64,000 bases of DNA. It comes from a virus. Positions 49,446-57,690 of this stretch are shown here, in pieces; position 1 is the stretch's first letter; the number at the start of each line of letters is the position of its first letter. Location of the stretch: IMG/VR virus record IMGVR_UViG_3300031653_000001, positions 1-64,000 of that record; one strand, 5' to 3'. A model generated the notes under the pieces. That model worked only from the letters and a program-made list of their open reading frames with translations, was not told the DNA's origin and made no database searches. The translations under genes were made by a program, and so were the position numbers.

Positions 49446-50248
49446 TTCTTTTCCTTTTTGACCTTTAATTTGTAGCTTTTACCCACTAATACTTTTTCTG
49501 CATTGGGTATGCAATGTTTCCAATAGGGGCAATATAGGCAGTTCCAGGGATAAAAATCTTTTTTATCAGGTTCAAAAGCTCTTGGGGGCAAATCATCTTT
49601 TGTAGTGTTTATAATATTTCTAAAATTGTTAATTATATTTTTTACTATTTTGTCATCTCTTTTAACAATTTTTTCTTCTATCACGCTATTGTTTTTGTTT
49701 ATTGCCACAAAAACAGTTTGTTTTATGTCCAAAACCGACATATAGGTATTTGCTTGAGCAATATAACCATCATCTATAATCCCCTTTTCAAAGTTTTTAA
49801 AACCATAATCGCTCATTGATTTTACTTCTAATAGTGTTGTCCCGCTTTTATCTAATATAATACCATCTGGATGTCCTTTTATAATAGTATCATCAACCGA
49901 AAATTCAACAGTTAATTGCCTAAAACCTGTTGCGAATAATGGAACGCCGGCTAAACGAGCTAACTCAACTACAGTCAATTCTATTAAATCGCCGACCCAA
50001 AATATTATTTTGGCTCTACTATCAATTTCTTTTCCTGCCGGTTCATAGCCATGATACTTATATGCTTGTTGACGAGGGCATTTTCCAGCGCTGGAAAGTC
50101 TAAGTGTTTTTTCTGGTGATTTTTCGTTATCCTGCATAAACTGCCTTTGGAAACTATAACCCGAAAGTTTTTCAACTTCATATTTAATAGATTCGTTAAG
50201 AGTAAAATCCTTTGAACTTAGAAATTTATTAATTTTATCAACTATCAT
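49442..50248 (-). CDS. Cas4-like PD-(D/E)XK exonuclease with Fe-S cysteines
   Basis: A 268-residue nuclease. LSSAGKCPRQQAYKYHG carries one Cys near the N-terminus. KGHPDGIILDKSGTTLLEVK is the PD-(D/E)XK core (D and E-x-K). NCLYCPYWKHC near the end carries three more Cys. One N-terminal plus three C-terminal Cys is the Fe-S pattern of Cas4/AddB-type nucleases. Start at 50248 has SD AAAGGA; the upstream GTG/ATG at 50275 lacks one. Likely resects DNA ends for recombination with the neighbouring RecA-like protein. No CRISPR array or other cas gene is present. Confidence 0.8.
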   Translation of the reverse strand: MIVDKINKFLSSKDFTLNESIKYEVEKLSGYSFQRQFMQDNEKSPEKTLRLSSAGKCPRQQAYKYHGYEPAGKEIDSRAKIIFWVGDLIELTVVELARLAGVPLFATGFRQLTVEFSVDDTIIKGHPDGIILDKSGTTLLEVKSMSDYGFKNFEKGIIDDGYIAQANTYMSVLDIKQTVFVAINKNNSVIEEKIVKRDDKIVKNIINNFRNIINTTKDDLPPRAFEPDKKDFYPWNCLYCPYWKHCIPNAEKVLVGKSYKLKVKKEKK

Positions 50249-51098
50249 TTTTATCCTTTTGTTTAAACCCACCATTATAATAAAAGGGTATTTTTAATTC
50301 CGAACCTATTTTGGAACAACCCATTATTTTATGTTTTTCTACTTTTATTACACTTTGGAAACCAATTATTTCTTTGCCCTTTTTTGGAGCATTTGCTTTC
50401 ATACCTTTGCGCATATGTAATGTCATAGATGACCAATGCCGGATGCTATGCCCCCCGCTTAATCCTTCGTGAGTAAAAAAAGTCCCTATACCTTGTGTTC
50501 TTGTTTGACCAATAAAAAGAAAACCTATTTGAGCTTTGTAAACAAAACCAGCAGTTCTACGCAAAAATTTTCCCATTCGCCGAGCTAATAAAGCAACTTC
50601 GTCTTTATCCATTGGTTTTTCAACATGTTTTTTTGTTTCGTTCTCGCCAATACAAGATAATGCTTGTATAGAATCAAGAACTATATAATCTACAACTTTT
50701 GCCTTTGACAATTTTATAGTAATGTCCATTGCTTGTTCAGCATTTTCTGGACATATCAATATTAATTTATCTATATTTATTCCCATTATTTTTGCATATT
50801 TTGGGTCAAAAGAATGTTCTAAATCTAACAGAACACAAACTAATCCTTTAGTTTGTAGCATAGCAATCTGTGTATATGCAAGTGTTGATTTTCCTATTCC
50901 TTCCCCTCCGTAAATGATAGTAAAGTTACCACCAGATATACCTCCACCTATAAAATCATCAATCTCTTTTATCCCGAATGGTAATCTAGTTTTTACTGGT
51001 TCATCCTTCGCATAATAAACAGTATTTTTCCCATATGTTTTGTTTATATCCTGTAGAATATTTTTTAGTTTTGATTTAGTCATTATTTTTTTCTTCAT
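50238..51098 (-). CDS. RecA/RadA-like recombinase
   Basis: A 286-residue RecA-fold ATPase. GISGGNFTIIYGGEGIGKST contains Walker A (GGEGIGKST) and VVDYIVLDSIQAL Walker B. GFLFIGQTRTQGIG corresponds to the loop-1 neighbourhood and GLSGGHSIRHWSSMTLHMRK to the late core. It lacks the long RecA C-terminal domain and is nearer to phage UvsX/RadA-like proteins. Surrounded by Cas4-like, RuvC-like and Hjc-like nucleases, so it forms the recombination module. Confidence 0.85.
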   Translation of the reverse strand: MKKKIMTKSKLKNILQDINKTYGKNTVYYAKDEPVKTRLPFGIKEIDDFIGGGISGGNFTIIYGGEGIGKSTLAYTQIAMLQTKGLVCVLLDLEHSFDPKYAKIMGINIDKLILICPENAEQAMDITIKLSKAKVVDYIVLDSIQALSCIGENETKKHVEKPMDKDEVALLARRMGKFLRRTAGFVYKAQIGFLFIGQTRTQGIGTFFTHEGLSGGHSIRHWSSMTLHMRKGMKANAPKKGKEIIGFQSVIKVEKHKIMGCSKIGSELKIPFYYNGGFKQKDKNDS

Positions 51099-51426
51099 AA
51101 TTTTGAACCTTTTTTAATAATCTAAAAAAATCATCAGCGATTGTAATAACATATTTTTTGCCATTTTTGTTTTCATAAACCCAAAAAGGAGTCCTATCGC
51201 TATTTATAGGTATTTGGTTCAATAAATGCTCAATTACATTCATACCCAAAACTATATTTTTTTTATCTTTACTTTTACACTCCACAAAAAAACGTAAACA
51301 ATATATGTCTCCTATCTCTGTTTTATTACCAGATCCTCTTGTGGGGCGAACATTATTATACCCAGCCATTCTAAGTTTATAAGCGACCCATTCTTCAAGT
51401 TTATTTCCTTTTTCTTTTCTAGTCAT
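51076..51426 (-). CDS. Hjc-like PD-(D/E)XK endonuclease
   Basis: A 116-residue protein. KGNKLEEWVAYKLRMAGYNN carries the first Glu, EIGDIYCLRFFVECKSK gives D...ExK. Length and order match archaeal Hjc or phage VRR-type Holliday junction nucleases. With RuvC-like at 48876, the phage has two candidate resolvases. Confidence 0.7.
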   Translation of the reverse strand: MTRKEKGNKLEEWVAYKLRMAGYNNVRPTRGSGNKTEIGDIYCLRFFVECKSKDKKNIVLGMNVIEHLLNQIPINSDRTPFWVYENKNGKKYVITIADDFFRLLKKVQNYEEKNND

Positions 51427-51428
51427 TT

Positions 51429-51659
51429 TTAACTAACCTCAAATATTTTTGTTCTTGATAAATGCTTAATGATTGTTAACCCAATGATATATTTTAATTC
51501 TAGGGTTACTTCAAATCCACCGAATTTTCTTATATTTTTATTATACTCTATTAACAGTTTATTATAAGTATTCACATCCACTTCCAAACATCTCGGCATA
51601 TAGCCATTATTCATAAAAAAAATTCTTTGCAAATCAAAAATTTTAGGTATCATTTTCAT
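51429..51659 (-). CDS. Hypothetical protein, 76 aa
   Basis: A 76-residue product (MKMIPKIFDLQRIFFMNNGY at its start). VDVNTYNKLLIEYNKNI and a C-terminal FEVTLELKYIIGLTII suggest an alpha/beta small protein. It overlaps its upstream neighbour by 17 bases. No family recognised. Confidence 0.5.
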   Translation of the reverse strand: MKMIPKIFDLQRIFFMNNGYMPRCLEVDVNTYNKLLIEYNKNIRKFGGFEVTLELKYIIGLTIIKHLSRTKIFEVS

Positions 51660-51861
51660 TATTCAAATCCTCAAATAATTCATATAACTCATTTACTATC
51701 TTCAAACAATTTTTAATCATTTTATTAATTTTTTTATCATGCTCTCTTATTAAAATATTTAATCTATTATGATGTTCTTTACGTTCTTTAGCAATATCGG
51801 CAATCAAAAATTTGAATTGATGTATTGTCTTATCAAAAAGTTTTGTATCTTTTTCTTTCAT
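51643..51861 (-). CDS. Hypothetical helical protein, 72 aa
   Basis: A 72-residue, strongly charged, fully helical product (FKFLIADIAKERKEHHNRLN, then coiled coil ILIREHDKKINKMIKNCLKI). Lies between two unknown genes with minimal spacing. Function unknown. Confidence 0.5.
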   Translation of the reverse strand: MKEKDTKLFDKTIHQFKFLIADIAKERKEHHNRLNILIREHDKKINKMIKNCLKIVNELYELFEDLNNENDT

Positions 51862-51864
51862 TTG

Positions 51865-52341
51865 CTAATCCCATAAATTATCATAATATTTAACAAATAG
51901 TCGCATACCATCGTCTATAACTCTTTTTTCTTCTTTTGTATGTGTATATTCGCTCATCATTTTCAATTCAAAACAGTCTATTATTTTTTGTAAAATTTCT
52001 CTCCATTTTTCCATAGTCATTGTTTCTTCAGATGGGTATCCATGAGAATCTTTTTTTAATTGTTTTAATCCCCTAACAATAATTTTTGTTAGATAATAAT
52101 CAAACTCCCAAACATCTCTCTGAGCAATACCATACTTTACCCTTTGACAACCTGCTTTAATGTCGTATAAAAAGAAATCTATAAAAGTGATATAACCTCT
52201 TTTTATACTATAATATAAATTCCTTAATTTTAAAAGAATTGGATGATTTTTTGCAAATTCTCTTTTTTTCCTAATTAATTCTTTAAAGTATAGTGAACTC
52301 TCAGCCAGCTTGTTCTCTAATTTTTCTAATTCTTTGTCCAT
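51865..52341 (-). CDS. Conserved phage protein with RDVW-YYL signature, 158 aa
   Basis: A 158-residue protein. YGIAQRDVWEFDYYLTKIIV, RGLKQLKKDSHGYPSEETM and WREILQKIIDCFEL form a pattern I recall from many uncharacterised phage proteins (G.s.rDvW..d..la.iia..L..l......yP...t.e.W...L..i...f). The function is not known to me. First gene after the promoter at 52366. The predicted leader is about 18 bases without an SD. Confidence 0.65.
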   Translation of the reverse strand: MDKELEKLENKLAESSLYFKELIRKKREFAKNHPILLKLRNLYYSIKRGYITFIDFFLYDIKAGCQRVKYGIAQRDVWEFDYYLTKIIVRGLKQLKKDSHGYPSEETMTMEKWREILQKIIDCFELKMMSEYTHTKEEKRVIDDGMRLFVKYYDNLWD

Positions 52342-52365
52342 ATTATTAAGTCTCTATCTAACTAT

Positions 52366-52395
52366 ATTATACCATATTTTGCCTTGCAAAATCCA
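52366..52395 (-). promoter_or_regulatory. Extended -10 promoter, leftward
   Basis: -10 TATAAT (52371-52366) preceded by TGG. -35-like TGGATT, 18-base spacer. GTGGATTTTGCAAGG and AAAATATGGTATAAT match the promoter at 59006 at most positions over 36 bases. Drives the gene at 52341. Confidence 0.65.
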
Positions 52396-52410
52396 CAATT
52401 TGTTTTAAAA

Positions 52411-52557
52411 CTATTTAGAAAAATCATTTAGAAACCATAATGGATTTTCATCTATGGCCTTATTGCATTTGTCGCAATAGCCATTTTTTAAAACTGTTAC
52501 ATTCTTGCAATTTCTACATTCTCCAATGCTATATTTATCTTCGTTAGAATTTGACAC
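52411..52557 (-). CDS. Zinc-ribbon peptide, GTG start, 48 aa
   Basis: GTG 52557 with GGAG about nine bases upstream. The 48-residue product has CRNCKNVTVLKNGYCDKC: two CxxC pairs with a 10-residue spacer, a classic zinc ribbon, and a Trp/Phe C-terminus (ENPLWFLNDFSK). Small phage zinc ribbons often bind nucleic acids or polymerase. Lies between the phosphoesterase gene and the promoter of the next unit. Confidence 0.6.
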   Translation of the reverse strand: MSNSNEDKYSIGECRNCKNVTVLKNGYCDKCNKAIDENPLWFLNDFSK

Positions 52558-52568
52558 TTTTAATACTC

Positions 52569-53648
52569 CTATTTATTTCCATTATATTCTTTGCCATTAT
52601 ATATAAATTTGCCTTTAACTATCCTTTTCAAATCAACATCAAAAAATCCATCTTTATAGAAATATATCACTGCAAAACCATGAGACCATTTTGCCGGTTT
52701 ATTACCCATATATGATGGGTTGTGGTCACAAAGACTCCCCAATGAGTATCCTATAGTTGCTAACTCTTTAGCTGGAGAATTATCTGTTCTCAATCTTGGT
52801 GAGTGTAAATGGGCGTGTAGTACATTTGTTTTAAATTCAGCCAAATGTTTCTTCAAAAAATTTACTCCTGTATACATACCATGAGTTATTGATAATCTAC
52901 CAACTCTTTCGACATGATTAACATTATCATAAACTATATATCCTCTATTTTTTAAATGTAATTCTATTTTGGGGTCAAACAAACCCTCCAATTGGGGATA
53001 TTGTTCAATAAAATCATAATAAAATCTTTCATGATTTCCATACCAAAACCGTTTATCACATTTTTCTGGCAATCGTTTATCAAATTCATCTAATATACTA
53101 TTTCCTATAATATAATCTTTTTTAAGTCTTTTGCTTTCTAAAGTTTTTCTTTTATTTTTTCCCTGTAGCCAATGAGATATTGGTGCCATGTCCATAAAAT
53201 CTCCAACAATAAAAAATCCATCAAAACAAATATCATCTGATAGTTTCAAAACAGATTTTATAGCAATATTATTTTGCTCTGGAATATGGGTATCGCCAAT
53301 AGCCAGATAAGTTTTAAATACCTTTGTTTTCAGTCGTTTTTTTGGTTTTATATAACTCCATTGTATTTGTAATTTTCTTTTCATATCTGTTATATCTTGT
53401 TTATCCAGTTTTTCTACCTTAATTATTCTATTTCTATCAACCTTTATTCCTAAAGCAAATTCTAAATCTATAGGATTATCACAAAATAACTCTCTTCTTA
53501 GCTTAATCAACCCTTCTTTACGAAGTTTTCCTTCAAATTCTCTTATTGTTCTTGGTTTCTTATTATATACTTTACTAGCTTCAAGGATAGTCATTCCATT
53601 ATTATATTTTTCAATATAATCCTTTAAACCTTTTTTTGTTAGTATCAT
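52569..53648 (-). CDS. Metallophosphoesterase with N-terminal HTH
   Basis: A 359-residue protein. Residues about 1-50 include a helix-turn-helix (GMTILEASKVYNKKPRTIRE). From about 113 a calcineurin-like phosphoesterase: YLAIGDTHIPE (GDxH), GFFIVGDFMDM (GD), FWYGNHERF (GNHE), ITHGMY (H) and VLHAHLHSPR (H-x-H). All metal ligands are present. Phage members can act as nucleases or 2',3'-cyclic phosphodiesterases. The HTH suggests action on DNA or RNA. Confidence 0.8.
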   Translation of the reverse strand: MILTKKGLKDYIEKYNNGMTILEASKVYNKKPRTIREFEGKLRKEGLIKLRRELFCDNPIDLEFALGIKVDRNRIIKVEKLDKQDITDMKRKLQIQWSYIKPKKRLKTKVFKTYLAIGDTHIPEQNNIAIKSVLKLSDDICFDGFFIVGDFMDMAPISHWLQGKNKRKTLESKRLKKDYIIGNSILDEFDKRLPEKCDKRFWYGNHERFYYDFIEQYPQLEGLFDPKIELHLKNRGYIVYDNVNHVERVGRLSITHGMYTGVNFLKKHLAEFKTNVLHAHLHSPRLRTDNSPAKELATIGYSLGSLCDHNPSYMGNKPAKWSHGFAVIYFYKDGFFDVDLKRIVKGKFIYNGKEYNGNK

Positions 53649-53704
53649 TTTAATACTCCTTTTTTACGCAAATATTTATTTTTGTTATCCATTTTTTTAC
53701 TTTT

Positions 53705-54202
53705 CTAAATTAAGTCTACAAACAATAAATCTTTTGGCAAATTAAATTTATAAGTGAACCAAGCTGTAGCAAACCATGATCCGCTACCTTTACCACTTGG
53801 GGTTTCAAAGTTAATTCTTTTGTTTGGAATAATAATTTGTATTCCATATCTTCTATATAATATCCCCCTCCTCTTACCCTCTAAAGCGGTTATTGGCATT
53901 AAAAGGGCAAATGGTTTATTTATTTCGTAACACCTTGTTAAAAATTTATCTTTAATACTGTAAGGTGGATTAGTAATTATACAATCACACTCTTTATAAT
54001 TTGTCAAAAAATCAAATTCTTTGTCAGATCCTATAACTTTGAATCCTTCTTTCTTTAAAAAATTGTACAGATTTCCTTTACCCCATGCAGACTCCCATAT
54101 AGTCCAATCTTTTTTAATATAAGGTAATAAAATATTAATAGCTTCTTTAGGTGTTTGATAATTATCAGGGCGACCTGATGACTGTATTTTTAATTTTTTC
54201 AT
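53705..54202 (-). CDS. DNA adenine methyltransferase-like protein
   Basis: A 165-residue protein. DWTIWESAWGKGNLYNFLKK is the SAM loop region, KVIGSDKEFDFL follows, and IITNPPYSIKDKF (NPPYS, residues 78-82) is the N6-adenine motif. Small phage relatives are annotated as Dam-like or N-6 methyltransferases. Second such gene in the window (first at 4560). No partner endonuclease. Its ATG overlaps the upstream wHTH gene. Confidence 0.75.
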   Translation of the reverse strand: MKKLKIQSSGRPDNYQTPKEAINILLPYIKKDWTIWESAWGKGNLYNFLKKEGFKVIGSDKEFDFLTNYKECDCIITNPPYSIKDKFLTRCYEINKPFALLMPITALEGKRRGILYRRYGIQIIIPNKRINFETPSGKGSGSWFATAWFTYKFNLPKDLLFVDLI

Positions 54203-54453
54203 ATAGTCTTTTCTATACTATAAAACTTAATATATTTTACACTATATGGATTTCCAAAGCCTGATTTGTTCACTATAGTTTCTTTTTTCTTTTTGTCTTT
54301 CTTTATCATTTTTTTACCAAGCAATTTGCCCAAACAACCAACATACTTCTTTCCCAATTTTTCTTCTATTATTTTTATTGTAACATCTTCTTTAGATATT
54401 TTTATAAAATCATAAAGTTTCTGTTCATGTGGTGATAGTTCATTTATATTCAT
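54199..54453 (-). CDS. Winged-helix-like protein, 84 aa
   Basis: An 84-residue basic protein. LSPHEQKLYDFIKISKEDVT, then IKIIEEKLGKKYVGCLGKLL, gives an alpha-helical core with a beta-like end (NPYSVKYIKFYSIE). The arrangement fits a small winged helix. Probably DNA-binding. Overlaps the methyltransferase start by ATGA. Confidence 0.5.
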   Translation of the reverse strand: MNINELSPHEQKLYDFIKISKEDVTIKIIEEKLGKKYVGCLGKLLGKKMIKKDKKKKETIVNKSGFGNPYSVKYIKFYSIEKTI

Positions 54454-54462
54454 CTTAATCTC

Positions 54463-55179
54463 CTATTCAAAGTCTCGTCTTTTTATTTTGCCTAATATTC
54501 TCTTTTCTCTTGAAAGTTGTAGAGAATATTGTGGGCGCAAAATAAATCCTTCTAAAAACATATCATTTCCATTTTCTATGGCTACAACCGATTTAGGATA
54601 TTTTTTAAACAACAAATAGTGTGCTTCCTCAAAAGTAGGGAAATTTTCTAAAATACACAATGTAGGTACAAACTGTAAACCTAAAACCCTGCATAGAGTA
54701 TCCCTATCTTTAGGAGAAAGCCATGTGTTATTTACTTTAATGTCAAAAACTATAAATCTTCTTTCCCCTTTAGGAAGATAGTTGGTAGCCTGTATTTTAC
54801 TTCCAAAAGTCTCTCCCACTATTTTAATTGTAATATCTGGCTGTATTATTATAGAATCAGAATCATTAAGATATTTTATTTTATACCACTCTCTAATTTT
54901 GTCAAAATCAACAGTTTTTTGTATTGTTTCTTTTATATACATTATATCTTTATCTTTTATGTTATTTTTTCTACTATAAAAATTTATAAACTCTCCTCGT
55001 TCATTTTTAAGATAAGTAACTGATGAGTTACTTCCATCAATTTTTTCCTCAACTCTAATCTTTTTCATTAAAGATAATGCCTGAATTTCATATTGTTTAT
55101 TAATCAATGGAATAACAAATCGTTTTTCATTCCCCACATCTCTTTGAAAAATTGTATAAATTTTTGAATAATAACTCAT
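54463..55179 (-). CDS. RNA ligase, Rnl2-like
   Basis: A 238-residue nucleotidyltransferase. IRVEEKIDGSNSSV holds motif I with the adenylated Lys (EKIDGSN, Lys46). FINFYSRKN is motif Ia-like. IKIVGETFGSKI is motif III/IIIa. DMFLEGFILRPQYSL is motif IV (EGF.LRP). LGKIKRRDFE at the end is motif V. The short length matches the catalytic domain of T4 Rnl2-type RNA ligases. It repairs cleaved RNA, for example tRNA cut by host defences. No PNKP partner is adjacent, though the phosphoesterase at 52569 could serve. Confidence 0.85.
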   Translation of the reverse strand: MSYYSKIYTIFQRDVGNEKRFVIPLINKQYEIQALSLMKKIRVEEKIDGSNSSVTYLKNERGEFINFYSRKNNIKDKDIMYIKETIQKTVDFDKIREWYKIKYLNDSDSIIIQPDITIKIVGETFGSKIQATNYLPKGERRFIVFDIKVNNTWLSPKDRDTLCRVLGLQFVPTLCILENFPTFEEAHYLLFKKYPKSVVAIENGNDMFLEGFILRPQYSLQLSREKRILGKIKRRDFE

Positions 55180-55180
55180 T

Positions 55181-55543
55181 TTATTTTTTTCCTTTCTTTA
55201 TCTCTATGGTTGTTTTTTCTGATTCAATATCTAATAATTTTCTTAACTCTTCTAATTTTTCTTTGGTTACTCTTATAAAATCCCATTTTTTTCTAACTGT
55301 GGAATATTTATTGTAATCGGCAAAAGCAAATCTAATTTCTTCTATAGCATAGGGTGTGTTGGCTTCGTCTGCATAAACCTCAACTCGACCAATATATGTA
55401 TTATCCATTTGTTTTGGCCAAAATTCTTCTATAAAAGATAAAAAATATTTTCTACCAAAAGCTTCGTCAAAATTAGCGTTATACTTTTTTGAACTATAAA
55501 CTACACTAAATTTTTTATTTTCAAATTGTGGGTTTTTACTCAT
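55181..55543 (-). CDS. Hypothetical protein, 120 aa
   Basis: A 120-residue product (MSKNPQFENKKFSVVYSSKK at its start). FDEAFGRKYFLSFIEEFWPK and AIEEIRFAFADYNKYSTVRK are mixed alpha/beta, and the end is lysine-rich. Lies one base from the RNA ligase gene, so it may be functionally linked. No family recognised. Confidence 0.5.
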   Translation of the reverse strand: MSKNPQFENKKFSVVYSSKKYNANFDEAFGRKYFLSFIEEFWPKQMDNTYIGRVEVYADEANTPYAIEEIRFAFADYNKYSTVRKKWDFIRVTKEKLEELRKLLDIESEKTTIEIKKGKK

Positions 55544-55580
55544 TTTTGTAATTCCAAACTTTTTATTATTTTTTCTTTTT

Positions 55581-55721
55581 TTACTCGCCCTTTAGTTCTT
55601 TTTCTACTATTCTCTTAATAGCTTTCTTTTGGTCTATCCAACTTCTATCAAAATTTTTATCAAACCACTTATCAAACTTTTTCCAAATTTCATTCCAATT
55701 TAAAATTGATTTATTTTTCAT
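55581..55721 (-). CDS. Hypothetical basic protein, 46 aa
   Basis: The ATG at 55721 overlaps the upstream stop (ATGA), with AGGAGG ten bases before. A 46-residue product with Trp/Phe/Lys repeats (WNEIWKKFDKWFDKNFDRSW) ending KRIVEKELKGE. Strong start signals support it as a gene. Role unknown. Confidence 0.55.
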   Translation of the reverse strand: MKNKSILNWNEIWKKFDKWFDKNFDRSWIDQKKAIKRIVEKELKGE

Positions 55722-55999
55722 AATTCTATATCCTCCTGTAGTTCTTTAATGTTTTCTTTTAAATAATTAGTAACTTTTTTATAATTTTCGCCAATACTTT
55801 TATCGTCAAACCCTCTGTATCTACAGCGTGCAAAATAAACTTCTTTAATAGTTGTTATTTTATTATTCTTATCTTTGTTATAAACAAATACAATTGCTCT
55901 GCCAAAAAGATGTAACATTCTATTAATAAACCATAATAAACCCGAATCTCTCATCTCTTGCCAACTACGTTTTTCAATCCATTTAATTTCTTTTTTCAT
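55718..55999 (-). CDS. Conserved phage protein, 93 aa
   Basis: A 93-residue protein starting MKKEIKWIEKRSWQEMRDSG, continuing LLWFINRMLHLFGRAIVFVY and a segment with ARCRYRGFD. The core WQEMR.SGLLWFINR.LHLFG is one I recall from small phage and prophage proteins of unknown function. Coupled to both neighbours by ATGA. Confidence 0.6.
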   Translation of the reverse strand: MKKEIKWIEKRSWQEMRDSGLLWFINRMLHLFGRAIVFVYNKDKNNKITTIKEVYFARCRYRGFDDKSIGENYKKVTNYLKENIKELQEDIEL

Positions 56000-57066
56000 T
56001 CTAATACTCCTTTTAATCGTTTATTTAATAAAAATTCTTTTAATAATCTTATACCATAATTTAAATCTCTTTCGTTTACTACTTCTACCTCTGTGTGCAT
56101 ATTTCTTATCGGTGTAGCGACTATCAAAGCTCTTGTTGGCATATTGGTTACCATTGTCGCTATATAACCAATATTTCCAATACTCGCCTGATATTGAATT
56201 TTAATTTTATTCTTTTTGGCAATACAACTTATAAGTTGTAAACTTTTTTTATCAATATCTACCCCTCTATATAATACAATTCCTCTACCCAAGTCACAAC
56301 GCCCCACAGTTTCTTCTAAATTTTCTCCATAGTCTGTCCCAAAAGTAACATCACATTCAATAAATAAATCAGGCTTATATTTTCTTACTAATGGCCTTGC
56401 TTTCGTATTTGTTTCTTCTTGTGCTGAAAAGCTAAATATTAAATTAACCGGTGGTTTTTTTCTGCTTCTGACAATTTCTTTAATTGTTTGTAATAAAATA
56501 TAACAACCTGTTTTATCATCTAAACTAATACCACCATAAAATTGTCCTAATTTTTTACTGTTAGATAATTCATAAAACGCTGGCTTGTAAATTAACGGGT
56601 CTCCAATTTTAACTTTATTTAGAACTGTTTTTTTTCCTCTAATACCTATATCAAATTGAGCTTCGCTGATTTTTTCTATTTTTTCGTTATCAGAATCATC
56701 AATTAAATGTATAGGTTTTCTATTTACAACAGCATTTATAATACCATTGTTAGTAAGAATACTAAACCTTCTTGCTGTTACAATTTGACTTTCAACACCA
56801 CCTATAGTTTGAACACTAATAATTCCATTTTTATCAACATTTGTAACGATAAAACCTACAGTGTCGGCATGTGCGTCAATTATTATAGTTTTATCTGATA
56901 TTCCATCAATAGAAGCAATTACATTATTTTGAAAATCAATTTTAACCTTTGACTTGGGCAAAAATTTAAGTAACTCAACCTTAATAAATTCCGCTATCTT
57001 TTCTTCAAACCCCGAAGGGCTGGGAATTTTAATTAAATTGTCTAATAATTTTATTTGGTTTTTCAT
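55996..57066 (-). CDS. M42-family aminopeptidase
   Basis: A 356-residue dinuclear-metal aminopeptidase. IIIDAHADTVGFIV (His66, Asp68), GGISLDDKTGCYI (bridging Asp183), FSFSAQEETNTKARP (Glu217/Glu218), FIECDVTFGT (Asp239) and RNMHTEVEVV (last His) reproduce the full ligand set of M42 tetrahedral aminopeptidases. M42 enzymes trim peptides in archaea and bacteria and are rare in phages. Here the gene sits between nucleotide and DNA genes. It could free amino acids or trim a specific peptide (inference). Confidence 0.8.
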   Translation of the reverse strand: MKNQIKLLDNLIKIPSPSGFEEKIAEFIKVELLKFLPKSKVKIDFQNNVIASIDGISDKTIIIDAHADTVGFIVTNVDKNGIISVQTIGGVESQIVTARRFSILTNNGIINAVVNRKPIHLIDDSDNEKIEKISEAQFDIGIRGKKTVLNKVKIGDPLIYKPAFYELSNSKKLGQFYGGISLDDKTGCYILLQTIKEIVRSRKKPPVNLIFSFSAQEETNTKARPLVRKYKPDLFIECDVTFGTDYGENLEETVGRCDLGRGIVLYRGVDIDKKSLQLISCIAKKNKIKIQYQASIGNIGYIATMVTNMPTRALIVATPIRNMHTEVEVVNERDLNYGIRLLKEFLLNKRLKGVLE

Positions 57067-57075
57067 TCAATTTCT

Positions 57076-57690
57076 TTATAATACTATATCGGCGTACTTT
57101 TTTAATTTTAAAACTTCTTGGTATTCTTTTTGTACAACTTTTTTCCTAAATTTATCGATCTCATTTTCTTTGTTTCTTCTCTTCCTAAATTTTAAAGTTT
57201 GTTCTGGTGTTCCTGTCAAATGAATCGCATAATCACTCAAGCCAAACTTTTTTAAATAATTAGCATACAACCCCTCTACTATTAAATATTGTATACCTCT
57301 GCTATCTACTGTTTCCAGCATAAAAGAATTTGTATATTTATTTATTACCTGTAGTGATAACTTTTTTCCTTTTTTGAAATTTTTTATAGCTGTTTTTACC
57401 AAGATCCAATTTATTTCTTTTGTACCTATTGTTTTCAATCCTTTTGTTTTTCTCTCATCATTTCTAAAGTTAAAATGCAAGGAATAACAATCATCCAAAG
57501 AAATTCCCAAACTTAGAATATTATTTTTATAAAGAACCTCCTGAATACAAATTTCTAATTCTGACTTCTTTGTTCCAGATCCGCCCCCAATAGTTACAAC
57601 ACTTTTTGTGGGCAAAATAGTAATTTTGGACAAAAGTATCTTGGCTCTTTTTTTATCTTGGTTTGTAATAAAAACATAATCTCCAATCAT
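57076..57690 (-). CDS. Uridine kinase-like P-loop kinase
   Basis: A 204-residue kinase of the uridine kinase/phosphoribulokinase type. VVTIGGGSGTKKSELEICIQ is the P-loop, but reads GGSGTKKS where G-x4-GK[ST] is expected, with Lys in place of the usual Gly. SLDDCYSLHFNFRNDERKT matches the DD.Y.....R.. segment. IGTKEINWILVKTAIKNFKK fits the P..FDW.LL...L..L region, and YLIVEGLYANYL the later strand. HLTGTPEQTLKFRKRRNKE is the lid. Likely phosphorylates a nucleoside for salvage, though the altered P-loop may lower activity. Confidence 0.65.
   Translation of the reverse strand: MIGDYVFITNQDKKRAKILLSKITILPTKSVVTIGGGSGTKKSELEICIQEVLYKNNILSLGISLDDCYSLHFNFRNDERKTKGLKTIGTKEINWILVKTAIKNFKKGKKLSLQVINKYTNSFMLETVDSRGIQYLIVEGLYANYLKKFGLSDYAIHLTGTPEQTLKFRKRRNKENEIDKFRKKVVQKEYQEVLKLKKYADIVL

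Noticed and set aside
49442-50248. CRISPR-Cas locus (Cas4-like protein)
   Set aside because: No repeat-spacer array or other cas gene. The recombination neighbours explain it better.
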